Made by a program: the position numbers and the translations under genes. Under the pieces are notes generated by a model. That model had not been told where the DNA came from and did no database searches. It worked only from the letters and a program-made list of their open reading frames with translations. Source: CAWEBF01 sp963807235 (GTDB taxonomy: Bacteria > Acidobacteriota > Vicinamibacteria > Vicinamibacterales > UBA2999). From it: DNA of 64,000 nt. Of this stretch, positions 37,371 to 49,915 are shown one piece after another. Each line of letters opens with the position of its first letter. Positions within the stretch are counted from its first letter, which is position 1. The stretch is taken from positions 1 through 64,000 of the forward strand of contig CAWEBF010000029.1 of assembly GCA_963807235.1 (NCBI GenBank), given 5' to 3'.

Positions 37371-38015
37371 ATGAGAGTGCGAAGGTTCATGTCGACTGGT
37401 CTGCTCGTCGGGTGCGTGGTTTTGGGGCTCGCCGGTACATTGTCGGCGGCGCCGATCACCAATGCCTGTGGGGACCCCAACGGCCGGATTCGATGCCGGG
37501 TTTGTCCTCATCAACTTCGACGATGTGGCCACCGGCTTCGTGTATGGCATTGAGTTACGGTGGCTACGCCGGCGTTGGGCTGACGAACATGGCACAGGTC
37601 GACGGGGTCAGCGGCGGGCTTGAGGCGTTTGCCGGTTCGCAGTCAGCTCCGAATTACGTCGGAACAGGGCGACAACAACGGCTGGAACGGTGACGTCTGG
37701 TTTACGCTGGCAGGAAACACCGACCGGATCGGTATTGGCATCGCAGACAGCCAGGGCACCGTCGAGACCATTTATGCCTACGACGCGTCGCTGAATCTGC
37801 TCGAGTCGTTCGTGGTGCCGAGCTGCTCCAACTGCTGGCACGGGTTCGATCGCGCTTTCGCTGACATCGCCTATTTCCGACTCTCGGGCGGCTTCTTCGC
37901 GTTCGACAACCTCGTCTACAACGCCGTTCCGGAACCGGCAACCATAGGCCTGCTCAGCCTCGGCCTGGTGGCAGCTGGCATGCGCCGGCACCGGAGGCAG
38001 CAGAAGAGCCGTTAG
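37371..38015 (+). CDS. PEP-CTERM sorting domain protein, frameshifted
   Basis: ATG 37371 follows CCAGGAGGGTGGCT. A signal peptide (FMSTGLLVGCVVLGLAGTLSA) leads into a mature part spread over three frames: AGFDAGFVLINFDDVATGFV, then GGYAGVGLTNMAQVDGVSGG, then EQGDNNGWNGDVWFTLAGN. The C-terminus is a classic PEP-CTERM signal: VPEPATIGLLSLGLVAAGMRR plus a basic tail. Such proteins are processed by an exosortase (EpsH) and tied to exopolysaccharide; the exosortase is not in this window. About 205 residues after correction. It has its own sigma54-like promoter and a strong terminator. Confidence 0.75.
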
Positions 38016-38037
38016 TACCAGCGGCCCGCACTTGCAG

Positions 38038-38068
38038 AAAGGGGGGGCTCTCGGGCCGCCCCCTTTTT
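38038..38068 (+). terminator. Rho-independent terminator
   Basis: AAAGGGGG pairs with CCCCCTTT around a GC-rich loop and runs into TTTTT. It ends the PEP-CTERM transcript and isolates dnaE2 downstream. The remaining ~210 bp to 38280 contains the dnaE2 leader and no other gene. Confidence 0.8.
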
Positions 38069-38280
38069 GTTTGGATTGGCGGCGCAAGTCAACGGCTCCG
38101 AGCCTCGTCCGCTGCGCTTCGGAAGGCTGCTCCACAGACTAACCCGCACTCAGGCCGCGATTCCCAGGCGCTCGGTGACCTGCGGCGATCATGTTATTTT
38201 CCTGGTTGTTTCGTTTTTTATTCGCTATTATCCGTGCCTCCGTCCAGGCCCGTGGCTCGGAGCGCGTAGCCCTACAGCCC

Positions 38281-41200
38281 ATGTACATCGAGCTCCACGC
38301 GGCCTCTGCTTTCAGTTTTCTGCAAGGGGCGTCGCTGCCTGAAGCGCTCATCGAGCGCGCCGCCACACTCGGCTATCCGGCGATCGCACTGCTGGACGCC
38401 GACGGCGTCTACGGCGCACCCCGCTTTCACAAGGCCGCCACCAGGGCCGGCTTGCGCGCCATCATCGGCGCGGAGCTGACCATCGAAGCCACGGGCGGCA
38501 CGGCGCGCACGGCGCCGCACCGCTGGCGGCTGCCGGTGCTGGTGGCGTCGGCCGAGGGCTACCGCAACCTGTGCCGGCTGGTCACGAAGATGAAGCTGCG
38601 CGCCGCGAAAGGGGAGGGCGCGCTGCTCATCGAGGAACTGGACGGCTACGCCGCGGGGCTGGTGGGCCTGCCCGGGCCGCGCGCTGCTCGACGCGCAGCA
38701 CTACGGCGTCGGGGGCCTGCTGGATCGGCTGGCCGGCATCTTCGGCCGCGGCCACGTCTACGTGGACGTGCAGCGGCACCTGCTGCGCGACGAGGAATCG
38801 GACAACACCGCGCTGTCGCAGCTGGCGCAGGCGTTCAAGGTGCCGGTGGCCGCCACCAACGGCGTGCGCTTCGCCGCGCCAGGCGATCGCCCGCTGTTCG
38901 ACGTGCTGACCTGCATCCACCATCGCACCACGCTCGATGCTGCCGGGCGCAAGCTGGCGCGCAACGCCGAGCGCTATCTGAAGACGCCCGAGGCGATGGC
39001 GCAGCTGTTCGGCGACTGGCCCGAGGCGCTCTCGGGCAATCAGGCGCTGGCCGAGCGGCTGGAATACACGATGGCCGACCTGGGCTACCAGTTCCCCAAG
39101 TATCCCGTGCCGCAGGGGGAAACCGAGATGTCGTTCCTGCGGCACATCACGGAGGCCGGCGCCCGCAACCGCTACCGCCCGTTCCACGACAAGGCGCGCA
39201 CGCAGATCGCCCACGAGCTGGCACTGATCGAGAAGCTGGATCTCGCCGGCTACTTCCTGATCGTGTGGGACATCGTCAGCTACTGCCGCCAGCACGACAT
39301 CCTGGTGCAGGGCCGCGGTTCGGCCGCCAACAGCGCCGTGTGCTACAGCCTGGGGATTACCGCCGTGGATCCGATCGCGATGGAGCTGTTGTTCGAGCGG
39401 TTCCTGTCGGAGGAACGCGGGGAATGGCCCGACATCGATCTCGATCTGCCCAGCGGCGACCGCCGCGAGCAGGTGATCCAGCACGTCTACGAGAAGTACG
39501 GCCGGCTGGGCGCGGCGATGACGGCCAACGTCATCACCTACCGCGGGCGCAGCGCGGCGCGCGAGGTGGGGAAGGCGCTGGCGCTCGACGCCCAGCAGAT
39601 CGATCGCCTGGCCAAGGTGATGCACCACTTCGAGTACGTCGATCCGCACGAGACGCTGGCGCGCAACCTCGACTCGGTGGGGCTGTCGTTCGACATGCCG
39701 CGCATCAAGTCGTTCGCGGAGCTGTGGCGGCAGATGCAGGACCTGCCGCGGCACCTGGGGCAGCACTCGGGCGGCATGGTGGTGTCGCAGGGCGCGCTCG
39801 ATTCGGTGGTGCCGCTCGAGCCGGCCAGCATGCCGGGCCGCGTCGTGATCCAGTGGGACAAGGACGACTGCGCCGAGATGGGCATCGTGAAGGTGGACCT
39901 GCTGGGCCTGGGGATGATGGCCGTCCTGCAGGACGCCATCGGGTTGATCAACACCTCATTGCCGGCGCCCGTGGAGCTGGCCCATATCCCCCCCGACGAC
40001 CCCGAGGTCTACGACCTGCTGCAGAAGGCCGACACCATCGGCGTCTTCCAGGTGGAGTCGCGCGCGCAGATGGCGACGCTGCCGCGCCTGAAACCGAGAA
40101 AGTTCTACGACCTGGTGGTGGAGGTGGCCATCATCCGCCCGGGGCCCATCGTCGGGCAGATGGTGCACCCGTATCTCAACCGCCGCGCGGGGCGCGAGCC
40201 GGTGGTGCCGCTGCACCCGCTGCTCGAGCCGGTGCTGGCACGCACGCTGGGCGTGCCGCTGTTCCAGGAACAGCTGCTGCGCATGGCGATGGTGGCCGCC
40301 AACTTCACCGGCGGCCAGGCCGAGGAGCTTCGGCGTGCGATGGGGTTCAAGCGCTCCGAGAAGCGCATGCAGCAGATCGGCATCCAGCTGCGCGAGGGGA
40401 TGGCGGCCAACGGCATCACCGGGGAGACTGCCGAGCGCATCATCACATCCATCACCTCGTTCGCGCTCTACGGCTTTCCCGAGTCGCACGCCGCCAGCTT
40501 CGCGCTGCTGGCCTACGCCAGCGCGTACCTGAAGGTGCATTACCCGGCGGCGTTCTACACCGCGCTCCTCAACAACCAGCCGATGGGGTTCTACCACCCG
40601 GCCACGCTCGTCAAGGACGCGCAGCGCCGTGGCGTGCGGTTTCACCCGATCGACGTGCAGCAGTCCGACTGGCCGTGCCGCGTGGAGGAGGACGGCGGCG
40701 TGCGCCTGGGGCTGCAGTACGTCAGCGGGCTTCGCAAGGAAATGGGGCAGGCCATGGCCGCTTTCGACAGGACAAAGACCACGGCGCCGCCGCTCCTGTG
40801 CGCCAAGTGCGGGGCCGACGACGAGAAGATGATCGAAGTGGTGGGGGAGGCGCCGAGCGCCGGCGGGCAGGGGCGCATGCGCAGATATTTCTGCAACATC
40901 TGCTCGCACGAATGGACCGTGGCCCTCGAGCCGGTGGGGCGGTTCACGTCGATCGAGCAGCTGGTGCAGCGCACCGGCCTGCGGCGCGACGAGCTGGCCA
41001 CGCTGGCCGACATCGGCGCGCTGAACGCCTTCACTCACGACCGCCGCAGCGCGCTATGGCAGGTGGAGCGCGCCGTGCGGCCGGCGGGGGAGCTGTTCAA
41101 GGAAGGCGAGCACGATCGGGAAGATGCCATCGCGCCGCTGGCGGCGATGAACCCGGATGAGCGCCTGCAGGCCGATTACGCCGGCATGGGCCTGACCATC

Positions 41201-41563
41201 GGCCCGCACCCGATGGCGCTGCACCGCTCCACGCTGGCGCTGCGCGGCGTGCTGCGCGCCTCAGATCTGCCGCAGGCGCGCGACGGCCGGCGCGTGCGCG
41301 TGGCCGGCATGGTGATCACGCGGCAGCGGCCGGGCACGGCCAAGGGGTTCGTGTTCCTGACGCTCGAAGACGAAACCGGCATCTCCAACGTGATCATCCG
41401 GCCGGACCTGTTCGATCGGCAGCGTGCAGAGGCCATCCGCCAGTCGTTCCTTATCGTCGACGGTGTGCTGCAGCACCAGGACGGCGTGATGTCGGTCCGT
41501 GCCGAGCGGCTGGAGGGGTTGGACCGGCTGGCGGCGTCCATCGACGCGCACGACTTCTACTGA
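38281..41563 (+). CDS. dnaE2: Error-prone DNA polymerase DnaE2 with inserted zinc ribbon, frameshifted
   Basis: About 1093 residues. The PHP domain starts MYIELHAASAFSFLQGASLPEALIERA-like. A one-base error at about 38677 (CCCGGGCCGC) shifts frame; the rest is intact. The polymerase core has RGSAANSAVCY, the metal-binding PDIDLDLPSG, GQHSGGMVVS, KVDLLGLGMM and FPESHAASFALLAYASAYLK. A C-terminal OB fold ends LDRLAASIDAHDFY. Unusually, residues ~839-874 carry CAKC, 27 residues, then CNIC followed by SHEW, a TFIIS-like zinc ribbon within the region before RTGLRRDELATLADIGALNAF. It carries out mutagenic translesion synthesis with ImuA/ImuB. Confidence 0.9.
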
Positions 41564-41579
41564 CATGCTGAAACATGGG

Positions 41580-41602
41580 CATGTGCTACCATGTAGCACA
41601 TG
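41580..41602 (+). promoter_or_regulatory. Operator palindrome over the antitoxin start codon
   Basis: Perfect 10-bp arms CATGTGCTAC (41580-41589) and GTAGCACATG (41593-41602) around CAT. The second arm contains the antitoxin ATG. This is the usual type of autoregulatory site for toxin-antitoxin operons. Confidence 0.75.
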
Positions 41603-41875
41603 AAGGAGATTGGCGTTCGCGAGCTGCGCCAGCGGGCAAGCGAGTACCTCCGGCAGGTCGAGAACGGCGAGACGCTCGAGGTGACGGCACATGGGCGGCC
41701 GGTGGCCCGGCTGGTGCCCGTTCGCTCGGGCAGCCGGCGCCAACGATTGGTGGCGCACGGGCGGATAGCGCCGGGTGCCGGCGACCTGCTCGATCTTGGT
41801 CGTCCGTTGCCGCGTGCCCGCCGTATCGCAGCACCGAGTGCGTTGCTGCAGCGCGCCCGCGCGGGCGAGCGATAA
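41600..41875 (+). CDS. Phd/YefM-type antitoxin
   Basis: 91 residues. The N-terminal DNA-binding domain reads EIGVRELRQRASEYLRQVENGETLEVTAHGRPVARLVPV, a clear Phd/prevent-host-death signature. The C-terminus is arginine-rich and probably disordered until it wraps the toxin. The start ATG lies inside a 23-bp palindrome, so Phd dimers likely repress their own operon. It is followed 4 nt later by a PIN-domain toxin. It begins 36 nt after dnaE2 on the same strand. Confidence 0.85.
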   Translation: MKEIGVRELRQRASEYLRQVENGETLEVTAHGRPVARLVPVRSGSRRQRLVAHGRIAPGAGDLLDLGRPLPRARRIAAPSALLQRARAGER

Positions 41876-41879
41876 AGAC

Positions 41880-42266
41880 GTGCTCTATCTGGACTCGTCG
41901 GCGCTGGTCAAGCTGGTGATTGCCGAACCCGAATCAGCGGCACTTCGCCGCGCGTTGCGGCTCGATTCTGCCCGCGCGACCTGCGCGCTGGCGCGAGTGG
42001 AGGTCGTCCGAGCAGTCCGGCCCCACGGCGCCACGGCTGTGGCTCGGGCGCGCCAACTGCTGCGGACCCTCGACGTGGTCCAGCTCGACGACGAGCTCCT
42101 GGATGCAGCCGCCATGCTGGATAGAGGTGTGCTGCGCAGTCTCGATGCGATTCACCTGGCAGCCGCGCAGGTGCTGGCAGAGGACGTCACGGCTGTCATC
42201 ACTTACGACCGGCGGATGGCCTCGGCCGCAACGGAGCTAGGACTTCCGGTCAGCGCGCCACGCTAG
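41880..42266 (+). CDS. vapC: VapC-like PIN-domain toxin
   Basis: 128 residues. The four PIN acidic residues are visible: D in VLYLDSSALVKLVI, E in ALARVEVVRAV, D in VLRSLDAIHLAAAQ and D in AVITYDRRMASAA. PIN toxins are Mg-dependent RNases that cleave tRNA or rRNA when the antitoxin is lost. The GTG start at 41880 lies 4 nt after the antitoxin stop and gives the exact family N-terminus; a longer frame starting inside the antitoxin is not needed. Confidence 0.87.
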   Translation: MLYLDSSALVKLVIAEPESAALRRALRLDSARATCALARVEVVRAVRPHGATAVARARQLLRTLDVVQLDDELLDAAAMLDRGVLRSLDAIHLAAAQVLAEDVTAVITYDRRMASAATELGLPVSAPR

Positions 42267-42281
42267 GCCTGGCGTCCCCAT

Positions 42282-42860
42282 TCAGCCGTCGAGCGGCCGC
42301 AGGCGGGTGATCAACCAGGCTCGCGCGGCTTTCCAGTCGCGTTTGACGGTGATGGCCGAGACGCCGACCACTTCGGCCACCTCGTCCTCGGTCAATCCGC
42401 CAAAGAAGCGGAGCTCGACGACTCGGGCGGCACGCGGGTCGGCCTTCTCGAGCTTCGCCAGGGCTTCGTCGAGCGCCAGCAGGTCCTCGCTCTGCTGCAC
42501 CGGATTCCAACCCTCGACCGCGCTGAGGCTTACCCGCCACTGCTCGCCGCCGCGTTTCGCGGCCACGCGCGCCCGGGCGTGGTCGATGAGGATGCGCCGC
42601 ATCATCTGCGCGGCCACGGCGAAGAAGTGCGCGCGATCGTTGAACGCGATCGGCTCGGCACCCATCAGCCGCATCCACAGCTCGTTGACGAGCGCGTTGG
42701 CCTCGAGCGTGTGGTCCGCCCGCTCGCGCTGGAGGTACCGCGCGGCAATCTGCCGCAGATGCGGCTGCACCACCGCAATCAGCTCGTCGCGCGCGCCCTC
42801 GTTGCCCTGGCGCCAGTCGCCGAGCCACCGGGTGATCTGCTGCGAAAGCGGTGGCTCCAT
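42282..42860 (-). CDS. ECF-type RNA polymerase sigma factor
   Basis: 192 residues. Region 2 has RQIAARYLQRERADHTLEANALVNELWMRLM-like sequence and NDRAHFFAVAAQMMRRILIDHAR; region 4 has VVELRFFGGLTEDEVAEVVGVS and ITVKRDWKAARAWL. Same subfamily as the sigma factor at 21486. It is convergent with the toxin gene (15 bp apart) and divergent from kinase 3, with a 55-residue membrane protein just upstream on its own strand. The kinase and small protein are candidate regulators. Confidence 0.87.
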   Translation of the reverse strand: MEPPLSQQITRWLGDWRQGNEGARDELIAVVQPHLRQIAARYLQRERADHTLEANALVNELWMRLMGAEPIAFNDRAHFFAVAAQMMRRILIDHARARVAAKRGGEQWRVSLSAVEGWNPVQQSEDLLALDEALAKLEKADPRAARVVELRFFGGLTEDEVAEVVGVSAITVKRDWKAARAWLITRLRPLDG

Positions 42861-42893
42861 GGGCCGCGGAGGATCATAGCCAACCGGGCGGGA

Positions 42894-43061
42894 CTAGAAC
42901 CCGCCCAGCGACATGGCCCGCAAGCCGGCCGCGAAGTCCGCCCCGACCAGCCTGACGACCGAGGCTCCCATCCAGACGGAGGCCGCCGCCAGCACAGTCA
43001 TGACGATGACGCCGGCGGCCGTGGCGACGTCGAGCGAGCGGTCCGTGTGCGTGTGGCGCAT
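42894..43061 (-). CDS. 55-residue single-span membrane protein upstream of ECF sigma
   Basis: The ATG at 43061 follows GGGAGGCGAAAACG, a good ribosome-binding site. The product starts with a polar RHTHTDRS segment and has one hydrophobic helix (VIVMTVLAAASVWMGASVV), ending SLGGF. It lies 33 bp upstream of the ECF sigma start on the same strand, so they are likely co-transcribed. No homologue is recognised. Its position suits a membrane regulator or partner of the sigma factor or the divergent kinase, but that is inference. Confidence 0.6.
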   Translation of the reverse strand: MRHTHTDRSLDVATAAGVIVMTVLAAASVWMGASVVRLVGADFAAGLRAMSLGGF

Positions 43062-43185
43062 CGTTTTCGCCTCCCTGGTCCGGAAAGCGCGGAAACGTGG
43101 ACGCCCGTATCATGGGGCGCCGTGATACGGCTCGCGCGCGTCCTTCGCTACTGCCATCAGGACGGGTCCATGCGTGACTGGCGAT

Positions 43186-46035
<2,850 letters not shown>

Positions 46036-46066
46036 AGCGGGCGGCGAGTCGCCCGCCGCCCTGCTC

Positions 46067-47150
46067 CTACTTGCCGTCGGGAATCCGGTTCGCACGCAGC
46101 TCTCCCTCCGCCGCTCGCACCAGCAGCGCGGTCGCGCTGCCCCGCTCTCGTCGCGCACGATGTCGAACGTGTTGCCGCCACCGAAGAATCGCGTCTCAGA
46201 CAGGGCGATGAGCGGCTGAACGCCACCCATCGTCAGGCGGCCGTTGACGACGCGAAGCTCGAAGCGCTGCGGGGTCGTCGGGCTCTCGGGAATGCGGAAG
46301 TCGTAGTCGCCGGCGTACTTCTCGACGACCGCCGCGGGCAGCTCGATGCCACGGTCCATGTGCTCCTTGACCAGCTCCGACATCGTGCCGGTGAAATGAC
46401 GCCGGCTGCGCTCGTTCTCGGCGCACACGAACTCGAGGAGCTCGGTGTCGGGCACGAACTGCGCGCCCAGCGTCACCGTAAACGGCGCCTTGAAAACGCC
46501 GGGATCGTCGATCGTCTGCGCGATCTCGAGGTGGCCGAAACTCGTGCGCCGGATGCGCTCCGTGATGCGCAATTGCTCGGTGTGCGGCGTGCCGGCGAAG
46601 TCGAGCCAGGTGCGGTCCTTGAACCCGATCGTCTCGACGACGAGCGTGTCGCCCTCCCAGCGGCCCACCGAATAGCCCATGAAGCTCGGGTCCGGGTCCT
46701 TCGGGAGCGCGCGGCCGTCGAGGAAAATCTGCCGGTAGCTCATGTCCTCGGACAGGATGACCAGGAGCGCTGGCGTCTGGACGAACTTCACCGGCAGCGG
46801 CGCGAACAGATTCATGCGCGGCCCCTGCGGCACGCAATCGAACATGGCGGGGTCGTCCTTCCCCATGTGCTCGGCGCGCTGCTTGACCAGCTCGAACGCC
46901 CAGGGCTGAAGGTGATCGGGGCCCAGCTCCATCCAGAGCGCTCCGAAGTACTTGCCCGGCTGCCAGCCCCACATGCCTGACAGATCGGGCCGCCCGTCGG
47001 CGGTTCGCGGCGCCACCGCCTTCAGGTCCGCCTGGCCGTCGGCGGTGCGGGGGATGCCGGCGGTCGGGTGTTGAGCCACTGAGCCGACGACGGCTCGGCT
47101 GGCGGCCAGCAGCGAGAGCAGCAGGAACGAAAGTGCGTGGCACGTCTCAT
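46067..47150 (-). CDS. Secreted protein of uncharacterised family (copy 3), frameshifted
   Basis: Third member of the family seen at 51 and 958. ATG 47150 follows GAGGAGG; after about seven codons the frame shifts to a signal peptide (ALSFLLLSLLAASRAVVGSVA). The body has TADGRPDLSGMWGWQPGKYF, VKFVQTPALLVILSEDMSYRQ, GRWEGDTLVVETIGFKDRTWL and TPHTEQLRITERIRR. The C-terminal extension KYAGDYDFRIPE...RFELRVVNGRLTM is absent from the other copies and looks like a beta-rich add-on. A second shift near 46155 gives the end RANRIPDGK and TAG at 46067-46069. Function unknown. Confidence 0.7.
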
Positions 47151-47235
47151 GGAACGCCTCCTCTAAATGGTTCAGCGGAGGCGCTCCACGTTTCGTATCA
47201 CCCATGACGTTGGAGGGGCTGGAGTAGCATCTGGC

Positions 47236-48556
47236 ATGAGCAAAACAGCAACCATGGTGCTGGCGCTGACTGTGGGTCTTGCCCTCGGCATTCCCTTGGG
47301 CGGCCGGCTGATTCCGTCGTTCGAAGAACCCGCGGAGGCACAGTCGCGCGCGACGTTTGCCGCCGTGCCGAACGCCATCGGCGCCCAGGACGTCTCGGGG
47401 CCGTATGACGTCGTCGCGGATTGGCCCCAGGATCTCAGCACGCTGCCCGGCCACGAAAAGTGGACGTATGGAGGCGCCCGCGGCATCTTCGCCGAGAGCC
47501 CGAACCGCGTCTACCTGCTCGGCGGCGGCGAGCTGCCGAAGACCGCGCGGCCGCAGACGCGACTGTTTCCCGAGATCGGACCGAACGTGCAGTTTCCGCT
47601 CGCCGGCCTGCCGTGGCGCAACGCGAACACCGCGACGCCGCCAGGGGGCGGAGGCTCTGGTCAGGACCCCGCCAAGGGCATGGAGATCTGTGGAGGGGCG
47701 CGTCGCCGCCGTATCGCGAGCTCGGCGTCGATTCCCGTTGGGAGCATTGCATCGTCGTCGTCGACGCGCAGGGCAACATCATCGAGGAGTGGACGCAGTG
47801 GGACAAGCTGTTCAAGCGCCCGCACGCCATCTACATCAGCCCTTACGACGCACAGAAGCACGTGTGGGTGGTCGACGACCACACGCACGCGATCTACAAG
47901 TTCACGAACGACGGCAAGCAGCTGGTCCAGACGATCGGCACGCCGAACGTGCCGGGCGCGGACGGCACGCATTTCAATCGACCGACCTTCATGGCGTGGC
48001 TGCCCGACGGGAGCTTTTACGTTTCCGACGGGTACAACGGCACCCGCGTCGCCAAGTTCGACGCGCAAGGGAAGTTCCTGCTGGATTTCGGCATGCGAGG
48101 CGAGTCAGGAAAGGAAACACGACCGGGCTACATGAACAACGTGCACGGCGTCGCCGTCGATCTCCGGACGCGGCGCGTGTTCGTCAACGATCGCGACAAC
48201 CACCGCATCCAGATCTTCGACGAGAACGGAAAATACCTCTCCGAGTGGAAGATCGCCGTCAGCCCGTCGAGCCTCCACTTCGTGCAGATCGGCGCCGATC
48301 GGGCCGTGGTCGACGTTCGATCGCAACACGCACAAGATGCTCAAGTACGACCTCGATGGGCGGCTTGCTGTACGCGTGGGGAACCGTTGCCGATTTTCCG
48401 GGCACGCTGTGGGGTGTGCACGGCATGAGCACGGATCAGGAAGGCAACCTCTACGTCGCGGAAGTGGATGCGGGACGCTTCCAGAAGTTCCGGCCGCGGC
48501 CCGGCGCGAACCCGGCGTATCTGATCGGGAAGCCGGTCTACTCGGCCTGGCGGTAG
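47236..48556 (+). CDS. Secreted NHL-repeat propeller protein, frameshifted
   Basis: About 440 residues. An N-terminal hydrophobic segment (TATMVLALTVGLALGIPLGG) serves as a signal peptide or anchor. Blades include HCIVVVDAQGNIIEEWTQWD, FKRPHAIYISPYDAQKHVWV, FNRPTFMAWLPDGSFYVSDG, MNNVHGVAVDLRTRRVFVND and LWGVHGMSTDQEGNLYVAEV. Frame changes lie near 47700 and 48310-48355. It resembles the NHL protein at 31625 but is longer, with a non-propeller N-terminal section containing GGARGIFAESPNRVYLLGGG. Role unknown; divergent from copy 3 of the opening family, an association worth noting. Confidence 0.7.
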
Positions 48557-48621
48557 CGGCTCGCGGCAGCGGCGGCATCGCACGGAATGGACGCGCGGAT
48601 TTGTTTCGCAGGGAGGCAGAT

Positions 48622-49239
48622 ATGTTGAAGTGCACGTTGACCCTGGTTCTTTTGCTGGCCTTGTCGCTCACCGCCTTCGCACAGGAGCGGATGGGGGCCG
48701 TTCCAGCCGACAAGACCACGCCGGCCCAGAAACAGGCGGTGGCGGATCACACGGCCGCCCGCGGGCAGCTGACCGGGCCGTGGCAGGTGTTGGTGCGAAG
48801 CCCCGAGCTGATGGGCCGCGTGCGCGGGTTGAGCGACTACGTGCGCTTCAACAGCGGGCTGCCGCCCCGCCTTTCCGAGTTCGTAATCCTGATCACGGCG
48901 CGCGAGTGGTCGCAGGCCTATGAATGGAACGCGCACCAGCCGCTGGCGGTCAAGGGGGGCCTCAACCCGGAGATCGCGAAGGCGGTCGCCGAGGGCCGCC
49001 GTCCCACCGGGATGGCCGAGGACGAAGAGGTCTTGTACGACTTCGCCACCGAGCTCCTGCAGAACCGCAGCGTCAGCGACGCCACCTACGCGCGCACGAT
49101 GGCGAAGTTCGGCGAGAAGGCGATCCTCGACACCATCGGCCTGATGGGCCATTACTCACTGATTGCGATGGTGTTGAACACGGCGCGGACGCCGGTGCCG
49201 CCCGGTGGACCGGCGCGGCTGGAGCCATTTCCGCGATAA
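48622..49239 (+). CDS. Secreted carboxymuconolactone decarboxylase-like protein
   Basis: 205 residues. ATG 48622 follows GGGAGG. A signal peptide (LTLVLLLALSLTAFA) exports it. The AhpD/CMD helical fold is recognisable: RGQLTGPWQVLVRSPELMGRVRGLSDYVRF, RLSEFVILITAREWSQAYEWNAH and GLNPEIAKAVAEGR. The AhpD redox motif CxxC is absent; only the Glu and His of the E..H pattern remain, so it is not a peroxidase-type AhpD. It lies 65 nt after the NHL propeller on the same strand. Substrate unknown. Confidence 0.8.
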   Translation: MLKCTLTLVLLLALSLTAFAQERMGAVPADKTTPAQKQAVADHTAARGQLTGPWQVLVRSPELMGRVRGLSDYVRFNSGLPPRLSEFVILITAREWSQAYEWNAHQPLAVKGGLNPEIAKAVAEGRRPTGMAEDEEVLYDFATELLQNRSVSDATYARTMAKFGEKAILDTIGLMGHYSLIAMVLNTARTPVPPGGPARLEPFPR

Positions 49240-49411
49240 GCGTCGTCTGGCGACGGGGCCACCGGGGCAGCTACCACAGCCGCTGGGCGGCTGCCGAAAA
49301 CGCATTGTTCGGCCGACGCCAGAGACCGACAGTGCTGGAGACGTCGCGGTGCGCGGGGTCGGCCGAACCGGCAGAGACCACTTGGGACGCAGCCGCCGGA
49401 AGGAGACGACC

Positions 49412-49873
49412 ATGAAGGTGAAGGACATCATGACGCGGGATCCGCACACCTGCTCGCCGGCCATGGATCTCGCCACGGTCGGGGCGTTGATGCTGGACGG
49501 CGACTGCGGCATTCTGCCGGTCGTGGACAACGCCAGAGTGGTTGGCGTGGTCACCGATCGCGACCTGTACATCGCGCTTGCGACTCGCAATCGGCGCGCG
49601 TCCGATGTCACGGTGAGCGAGGTGGCTCACTCGCCTGCCGTCACCTGCGGACCCGATGTCGACGTATACACAGCCCTCGCGATCATGAAACGGCATCTCG
49701 TGCGGCGGCTGCCGGTGGCAGGTCCCGGTGGGAATGTGCTGGGCGTCATCTCGATGAACGACTTGCTACTAGCCGCCGGTGCACAGAAACTCGTCAGGGA
49801 AGCCGAGGTAACGGATGTGCTGCGGGCGATCTGCGCCCACAACCACCCCCCGACGCGCCTGACCGCCGCCTGA
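49412..49873 (+). CDS. CBS-pair domain protein
   Basis: 153 residues made of two CBS motifs: MKVKDIMTRDPHTCSPAMDLATVGALML with ILPVVDNARVVGVVTDRDL, then VSEVAHSPAVTCGPDVDVYTALAIM with RLPVAGPGGNVLGVISMNDL. CBS pairs bind adenosine nucleotides and act as energy or redox sensors. The start ATG 49412 follows GGAAGGAG. It stands alone; the upstream 170 bp shows no gene. The target is unknown. Confidence 0.87.
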   Translation: MKVKDIMTRDPHTCSPAMDLATVGALMLDGDCGILPVVDNARVVGVVTDRDLYIALATRNRRASDVTVSEVAHSPAVTCGPDVDVYTALAIMKRHLVRRLPVAGPGGNVLGVISMNDLLLAAGAQKLVREAEVTDVLRAICAHNHPPTRLTAA

Positions 49874-49915
49874 TGCGCCGCCGCCAAGGCCTGGATGGTG
49901 GCCAGCTGACGGCCC

